DNA from: Acidobacteriota bacterium
GTDB taxonomy: Bacteria > Acidobacteriota > Terriglobia > UBA7540
Assembly: GCA_021827245.1 (NCBI GenBank)
Contig: JAKAWN010000375.1
Coordinates: 1 to 6,688, forward strand
Length of the DNA: 6,688 nucleotides
Direction: 5' to 3'
Below are positions 5,191 to 6,688 of this stretch, one piece after another. The notes under the pieces were generated by a model. The model did no database searches, had not been told where the DNA came from, and was given only the letters and a program-made list of their open reading frames with translations. Both the position numbers and the translations under genes were made by a program. Position 1 is the first letter of the stretch, and each line of letters opens with the position of its first letter.

Positions 5191-6635
5191 TTCCACCATC
5201 TTGTAAGCGTCTGGCCGAAGTGGATTTTCCGATTGCCGCGGTGTCGAAGCACTCGGCTCGGGAAAAATCCATCCGCCATGGGCATCCGTCCACACTGCAC
5301 CTATGGTGGGCGCGGCGGCCGCTGGCGGCGTGCCGAGCGGTGCTCATGGCGCTATTGCTGCCGGACCCGTGCGATCCGCAATGCCCACAGGCGTTTAAAG
5401 ACGCCGCCCGGAAAATTCTGCTGGCGTTTCCCAAACGACCGTCGCGCTGGGAAAAGGATGTCAAAACGGACGAACGACTGCGTCATATCCTGTTGCATGA
5501 ATTCATCGCCGATTTCGCTAATTGGGACAATGCGGCCAATCCGGCGTATCTGAAAACGGCCCGCGAATTGGTCAAGGCCGCCCACCCGGAGGAAACCCCG
5601 CTGGTCGTTGATCCTTTTGCCGGCGGAGGGTCGATTCCGCTGGAAGCCCTGCGCATTGGCTGCGATGCCTTCGCCAGCGATCTAAATCCCGTGGCGTGCC
5701 TGATCCTCAAAGTGATGCTGGAAGACATTCCGCGTGAAGCTCAACGCAGAGCGGCTGCAGAGAACGCCGAGTCATTGGCAGACGAGCTACGACGGGTGGG
5801 GAAGCAGATAAGGGACGAGGCGGAGAAAGAGCTGGCTGAGCTTTATCCCAAAGACCCAGACGGCGCGACGCCGATTGCTTACCTTTGGGCGCGCACGGTG
5901 AAATGCGAGTCGCCGAACTGCGGCGCGGAAATCCCGCTGATACGGTCATTCTGGCTTTGCAAAAAAGCCAATCGCAAGCGAGCGTTGCGAGTCTGTACCG
6001 CAGGCGTCCCGCCTGCCTCGTCGATCGAAAGCAGGCAAGATGCCTGCGGTACGGTGCCATTCGAGATTTTCGAGCCGAACTCGGAAAGAGATGTTCCCGT
6101 CGGTACCGTGACACGCGCCAAGGCGACATGCCTTTGTTGCGGGGCGGTTTTGCCGCCGGAGCGGGTGCGGGCTCAACTGAGCGCGCAGCGCGGCGGCGCG
6201 GATGTGATATTCGAGGAACTTCACCGCGGAGACGCAAAGGGCGCGGAGGATGAAAAGGGGGAAAATGAAAATGACGGAAACCCTGCGTCCTCAGCGCCTC
6301 TGCGGTGTAACCGAGTTGGCGGCGCACGGATGCTGGTCGTCGTGACGCTGCGCCCCGGTGAACCGGGCCGCCATTACCGCCTACCGACCGAGCGAGATTA
6401 CCATGCCGTCTGGAAGGCGCAGCAGCGGCTCAAAGCAATTCTCGCCGAATGGGGCCAGAGCCGCGACCGTGAGGGAGCGGAAAACAGCTTGTGCCCAGTG
6501 CCCGATGAACCGTTGCCGTGGCGCAACGGCCATCGTTCGGTCCAGTCACCACGTGTGTATGGGATGTGTAAATGGAGCGATTATTACACCGCACGTCAGA
6601 ACATGAGCCTGAGGATTCGCGTCAAAATAAAGTGA
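5187..6635 (+). CDS. DUF1156 adenine-specific DNA methylase, N-terminal half only (3' truncated)
   Basis: Predicted N6-adenine DNA methyltransferase of the anti-phage DUF1156 family; 482 residues against roughly 900-1000 as I recall for the family. Seen in order: the DUF1156 signature SAREKSIRHGHPSTLHLWWA (residues 23-42), SAM-binding motif I DPFAGGGS (residue 142, base 5610), SDLNPVA just after, then a zinc-ribbon-like pair CESPNC (base 5904) and CLCC (base 6129). The family block PDEPLP...YGMCKWSDYYTARQ ends at base 6599. There homology appears to stop; 11 foreign residues (NMSLRIRVKIK) lead to TGA 6633. No (D/N)PPY motif is present, so the product is probably inactive. Three palindromic repeats lie in frame (5995-6052, 6222-6307, 6461-6480). 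It follows the unknown gene by an ATGA overlap. In known systems this methylase would protect self DNA; its loss beside an intact helicase suggests decay or a switched-off system. Confidence 0.88.
   Translation: MIPPSCKRLAEVDFPIAAVSKHSAREKSIRHGHPSTLHLWWARRPLAACRAVLMALLLPDPCDPQCPQAFKDAARKILLAFPKRPSRWEKDVKTDERLRHILLHEFIADFANWDNAANPAYLKTARELVKAAHPEETPLVVDPFAGGGSIPLEALRIGCDAFASDLNPVACLILKVMLEDIPREAQRRAAAENAESLADELRRVGKQIRDEAEKELAELYPKDPDGATPIAYLWARTVKCESPNCGAEIPLIRSFWLCKKANRKRALRVCTAGVPPASSIESRQDACGTVPFEIFEPNSERDVPVGTVTRAKATCLCCGAVLPPERVRAQLSAQRGGADVIFEELHRGDAKGAEDEKGENENDGNPASSAPLRCNRVGGARMLVVVTLRPGEPGRHYRLPTERDYHAVWKAQQRLKAILAEWGQSRDREGAENSLCPVPDEPLPWRNGHRSVQSPRVYGMCKWSDYYTARQNMSLRIRVKIK
5995..6052 (+). 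repeat. Palindromic REP-like repeat 1, in frame within the methylase
   Basis: The outer arms are perfect over 11 bases: GTACCGCAGGC (5995-6005) and GCCTGCGGTAC (6042-6052). With three mismatches they extend to 22 bases (5995-6016 and 6031-6052) around a 14-base loop. The left arm is itself palindromic (GCAGGC-GTCCC-GCCTGC). The repeat is read as TAGVPPASSIESRQDACGT between KRALRV and VPFEIFEP. In my recollection of the family these flanks sit next to each other, so about 60 bases (20 codons) were added without breaking the frame. It resembles dispersed REP/MITE-like repeats of Verrucomicrobia-type genomes. Confidence 0.85.
6222..6307 (+). repeat. Imperfect palindromic repeat 2, in frame within the methylase
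   Basis: The left arm starts CACCGCGGAGACGC (6222) and the right arm ends GCGCCTCTGCGGTG (6307). The complementary arms agree at roughly three quarters of about 25 positions, around an A/G-rich centre (GATGAAAAGGGGGAAAATG). It is read as HRGDAKGAEDEK...SAPLRCN between ADVIFEE and GGARML, a place where I expect only a short loop. The sequence resembles the widespread 'accgcggagacgcagagg...cctctgcggt' family of dispersed inverted repeats. Confidence 0.75.
6461..6480 (+). repeat. Short palindromic repeat 3, in frame within the methylase
   Basis: CCGCGACC-GTGA-GGGAGCGG is an imperfect 8-base stem (6 of 8 pairs) with a 4-base loop, read as SRDREGA between LAEWGQ and the family block LCPVPDEPLP. 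The peptide SRDREGA is one I associate with a dispersed repeat in Planctomycetes and Verrucomicrobia. It differs in sequence from the two larger repeats upstream. Confidence 0.55.
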
Positions 6636-6688
6636 CTATATTTTGGTTTACTGTTATGATGTCGTTATGCAGGATGCAAGAGCGATTC
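6600..6688 (+). mobile_element. Probable edge of an inserted element interrupting the methylase
   Basis: From base 6600 methylase-like coding stops and GC falls to about 40% (35 of the last 88 bases; only 10 of 40 in 6621-6660). The stretch holds GTCAAAATAAAGTGAC (6621-6636), whose ends are complementary (GTCA/TGAC) and which recalls the terminal motifs of IS21-like elements. It also holds a promoter-like pair and short open frames running off the window (ATG 6656 and ATG 6667). Only one edge is in view, so neither a terminal inverted repeat nor a target duplication can be shown. A plain deletion junction is the alternative. Confidence 0.4.
6632..6660 (+). promoter_or_regulatory. Candidate sigma-70-type promoter reading out of the window
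   Basis: GTGACT (6632-6637, 4 of 6 to TTGACA) and TATGAT (6655-6660, 5 of 6 to TATAAT) are separated by 17 bases. Transcription would start near 6667, where an ATG lies, so the next frame could be nearly leaderless. It may drive the first gene of the inserted element. The low GC here raises the chance of a false match. Confidence 0.35.

Noticed and set aside
5707..6327. Minus-strand open frame of 206 codons opposite the methylase
   Set aside because: It covers conserved methylase blocks on the + strand and the palindromic repeats, which read open on both strands. No recognisable domain.
5995..6480. CRISPR array formed by the repeats in the methylase
   Set aside because: The three repeats differ in sequence, are unevenly spaced and are read in frame as protein. 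No repeated unit with uniform spacers exists.

Overview
The window is a GC-rich (about 60% by eye) bacterial segment, read left to right on the + strand throughout. It looks like part of a defence island related to DISARM and the DUF1156-methylase anti-phage systems. Three unrelated short palindromic repeats lie in frame inside one gene. In my recollection such repeats are common in Verrucomicrobia, Planctomycetes and relatives, so I lean weakly toward that superphylum. No marker gene here proves it.

Layout: (1) 1-3294, a very large SNF2/DEAH-type helicase of the DrmD kind with a C-terminal DUF3883 domain; its 5' end lies outside the window. (2) 3291-4337, a class II Fic-domain protein with a C-terminal winged-helix-like region, joined to the helicase by a 4-base ATGA overlap. 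(3) 4338-4503, the only real break: repeated AATTGGGTACT motifs, a small hairpin, and a 26-codon remnant of the start of a RecF/OLD/SMC-type ATPase. (4) 4504-5190, an unrecognised protein of about 228 residues. (5) 5187-6635, the N-terminal half of a DUF1156 adenine-specific DNA methylase, joined to the unknown gene by another ATGA overlap. (6) about 6600-6688, AT-rich DNA that interrupts the methylase and is probably the edge of an inserted element.

In known systems of this type a DrmD-like helicase and a DNA methylase cooperate, with the methylase marking self DNA. Here the helicase (apart from its missing start) and the Fic protein look intact. The methylase keeps its SAM-binding motif and zinc-ribbon cysteines but stops before the expected DPPY catalytic motif. 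It also carries three in-frame palindromic insertions. The main points of interest are the coupled Fic enzyme and unknown gene in a DISARM-like operon, the erased ATPase, and a methylase that has collected repeats and then been cut.
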